From an uncultured Caulobacteraceae bacterium (GTDB taxonomy: Bacteria > Pseudomonadota > Alphaproteobacteria > Caulobacterales > Caulobacteraceae): 6,263 nucleotides of DNA. Every line of letters begins with the position of its first letter. The stretch's first letter is position 1. Below the pieces are notes generated by a model. It did no database searches. It was not told the origin of the DNA and was given only the letters and a program-made list of their open reading frames with translations. Shown here in pieces: positions 4,731-6,263 of the stretch. Location: positions 1 through 6,263 of the forward strand of contig CALEOQ010000119.1 of assembly GCA_937910255.1 (NCBI GenBank), read 5' to 3'. The position numbers and the translations under genes are program-made.

Positions 4731-6263
4731 ATGGACCGGCGCATGTTCCTGGCCGTCTCGAGCGCAGCGCTTGGCGCCGCCACCCTGCCGCTTCCCGCCT
4801 TCGCCGCCGACGGCGCCCCCCTGCTGGCGCCCTGGACCGGGCCCTTCGACGGCGTGCCGCCCTTCGACAAGGTGGTGGTGGCCGACTTCGCCCCGGCCCT
4901 GGAGGCGGCCATGGTCCTGGAGCTGAAGGAGATCGAGGCGATCGCGAACAATCCCGCGCCGCCGACCTTCGAAAACACCATCGTGGCCCTGGAGCGCTCA
5001 GGCGACGCCCTGGACCGGGTCGGGACCCTCTACAGCGTCTGGGGCGGCACGCTGTCGACCCCCGAAGTGCGCGAGATCGAAAAGGCCATGGCGCCGAAAC
5101 TGGCCGCCCATGGGGACAAGATCCTGCAGAACGCCAAGCTCTTCCAGCGGATCGAGGCGGTCTATGAGGGCCGCGAGGCCGCCGGCCTGACGCCGGAGCA
5201 GCAGCGCCTGGCCTGGAAGGGCTGGAACCGCTTCGTGCGCGCCGGCGCCAAGCTCGATCCAGCCGCCAAGGCCCGGGTCGCGGAGATCAACGGCGAACTG
5301 GCCCAGGCCTTCACCACCTTCAGCCAGAACCTGCTGGCCGACGAAACGGACTACGTCCTCTATCTGAAGACCGAGGCCGAGCTGCGCGGCCTGCCCGACG
5401 ATGTCCGGGCCGCAGCGGCGGCCGCCGCCGAAGAGCGCGACCGGCCGGGCGAATACGCCATCCTCAACACCCGGTCCTCCATAGACCCCTTCCTGACCTA
5501 TTCGGATCGCCGCGACCTGCGCGAGAAGGTCTGGCGCACCTATTACAGCCGCGGCGACAATGGCGACGCCCACGACAACAACGGCGTCATCCAGAAGATC
5601 CTGAAGCTGCGCTTCGAGCGCGCCCGCCTGCTGGGCTATCCCACCCACGCCCATTGGCGCCTGGAGGCGGCCGTGGCCAAGACGCCGGAGGCGGCCATGG
5701 ATCTGATGATGCGGGTCTGGCCGGCCGCCATCGCGCGGGTGGCGGAAGAGGTGGCCGAGATGCAGGCGATCGCCGACGCCGAGAAGGGCGGGGTCAAGAT
5801 CGAGCCCTGGGACTATCGCTATTACGCCGAGAAGGTCCGCGCCGACCGCTACGACCTCGATATGAACGAGGTGAAGGCCTATCTGCAGCTCGACAAGATT
5901 CGCGAGGGCATGTTCTGGGCCGCCGGCGAAACCTACGGCATGAGCTTCACGCCGGTGACCAATGTGCCGACCCAGCACCCCGACGTGCGCGTCTGGGAGG
6001 TGAAGCGCAACGGCGCCCATCTCGGCCTCTTCTACCTCGATCCCTATGCCCGGGCCGGCAAGCGCTCCGGCGCCTGGATGAACGCCTATCGCAGCCAGCA
6101 GAAGCTGGACGGGCCGGTCACCCCGATCGTCTCCAACAATTCCAACTTCGTGAAGGGCGCGCCGGGCCAGCCGGTGCTGATCTCCTGGGACGACGCCACC
6201 ACCCTGTTCCACGAGTTCGGCCACGCCATCCACGGCCTCCTGTCCAACGTGACCTATCCCAGC
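4731..6263 (+). CDS. Exported M3 family zinc metallopeptidase (peptidyl-dipeptidase Dcp type), 3' end beyond the window
   Basis: This is an M3 (thimet/Dcp) peptidase, expected to cleave short peptides, with Dcp releasing C-terminal dipeptides. The 511 residues present are about three quarters of the usual 680-720. The N-terminus DRRMFLAV, a hydrophobic stretch to about residue 22 and an AFA-AD cleavage site (after A25) form a Tat-like signal peptide, so the mature enzyme is probably periplasmic. M3A landmarks include PPTFENTIVALE near 77-88, GLFYLDPYARAGKRSGAWM just upstream of the active site, and the zinc/catalytic HEFGH at 494-498 in TLFHEFGHAIHGLLS. The third zinc ligand, a Glu some 25-30 residues further on, is outside the window. 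The ATG at 4731 has GGAG five bases upstream, and the signal peptide confirms this start. It is divergent from murI. Subfamily call is good; exact specificity is not known. Confidence 0.93.
   Translation, partial: MDRRMFLAVSSAALGAATLPLPAFAADGAPLLAPWTGPFDGVPPFDKVVVADFAPALEAAMVLELKEIEAIANNPAPPTFENTIVALERSGDALDRVGTLYSVWGGTLSTPEVREIEKAMAPKLAAHGDKILQNAKLFQRIEAVYEGREAAGLTPEQQRLAWKGWNRFVRAGAKLDPAAKARVAEINGELAQAFTTFSQNLLADETDYVLYLKTEAELRGLPDDVRAAAAAAAEERDRPGEYAILNTRSSIDPFLTYSDRRDLREKVWRTYYSRGDNGDAHDNNGVIQKILKLRFERARLLGYPTHAHWRLEAAVAKTPEAAMDLMMRVWPAAIARVAEEVAEMQAIADAEKGGVKIEPWDYRYYAEKVRADRYDLDMNEVKAYLQLDKIREGMFWAAGETYGMSFTPVTNVPTQHPDVRVWEVKRNGAHLGLFYLDPYARAGKRSGAWMNAYRSQQKLDGPVTPIVSNNSNFVKGAPGQPVLISWDDATTLFHEFGHAIHGLLSNVTYPS

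Noticed and set aside
4998..6233. 411-residue open frame on the minus strand
   Set aside because: It lies fully antisense to the M3 peptidase gene, whose motifs are unambiguous. The translation is low-complexity Gly/Leu/Val/Ala-rich with no family resemblance, as expected from high GC in the opposite strand.

Overview
The window is very GC-rich with strong third-position GC bias. The protein families are typical of an alphaproteobacterial chromosome, and a Caulobacter/Phenylobacterium-type host is the best guess. Supporting this are a promoter that resembles the Caulobacter housekeeping form (GTGACGT, 13 bases, GCTAAGGT) and an apparently leaderless oxyR. The assignment rests on overall character, not on any marker gene. 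Seven protein genes are supported: five complete and two cut by the window ends. No RNA gene, insertion sequence, CRISPR array, prophage or attachment site is visible.

Layout, left to right. An AMP-forming acyl-CoA synthetase (minus strand, 3' end outside the window) is divergent from rraA (plus strand), with 194 bases between them. rraA converges on a DUF2218 gene with only 4 bases between the stop codons, and both stops lie inside one perfect hairpin. The DUF2218 gene is the second gene of a tight minus-strand operon, behind a PadR regulator of the E. coli YqjI type with a histidine-rich N-terminus. An AT-rich operator-like region with repeated TATCGAAACA boxes precedes padR. Next on the minus strand come oxyR and murI, in the transcriptional order murI, oxyR, padR, DUF2218. 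The murI-oxyR spacer has a G-rich, repetitive, structure-forming stretch just after murI and, next to oxyR, a promoter overlapped by an OxyR-type ATAG-N7-CTAT box. On the plus strand, divergent from murI, is an exported M3-family zinc peptidase with a Tat-like signal peptide, cut off shortly after its HEFGH motif.

Functional picture. oxyR (peroxide sensing) and padR-DUF2218 (probably metal or iron homeostasis, by analogy with YqjI) are stress regulators that sit side by side but appear to have separate promoters. murI (D-glutamate for peptidoglycan) is housekeeping. rraA could act on RNase E or as a small aldolase, and its sequence keeps the aldolase residues. The acyl-CoA synthetase and the M3 peptidase look like separate metabolic genes.

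I see no evidence of a previously undescribed multi-gene system. The points worth following are regulatory: the oxyR promoter, the padR operator array, the shared stop-codon hairpin, and the structured murI-oxyR spacer.
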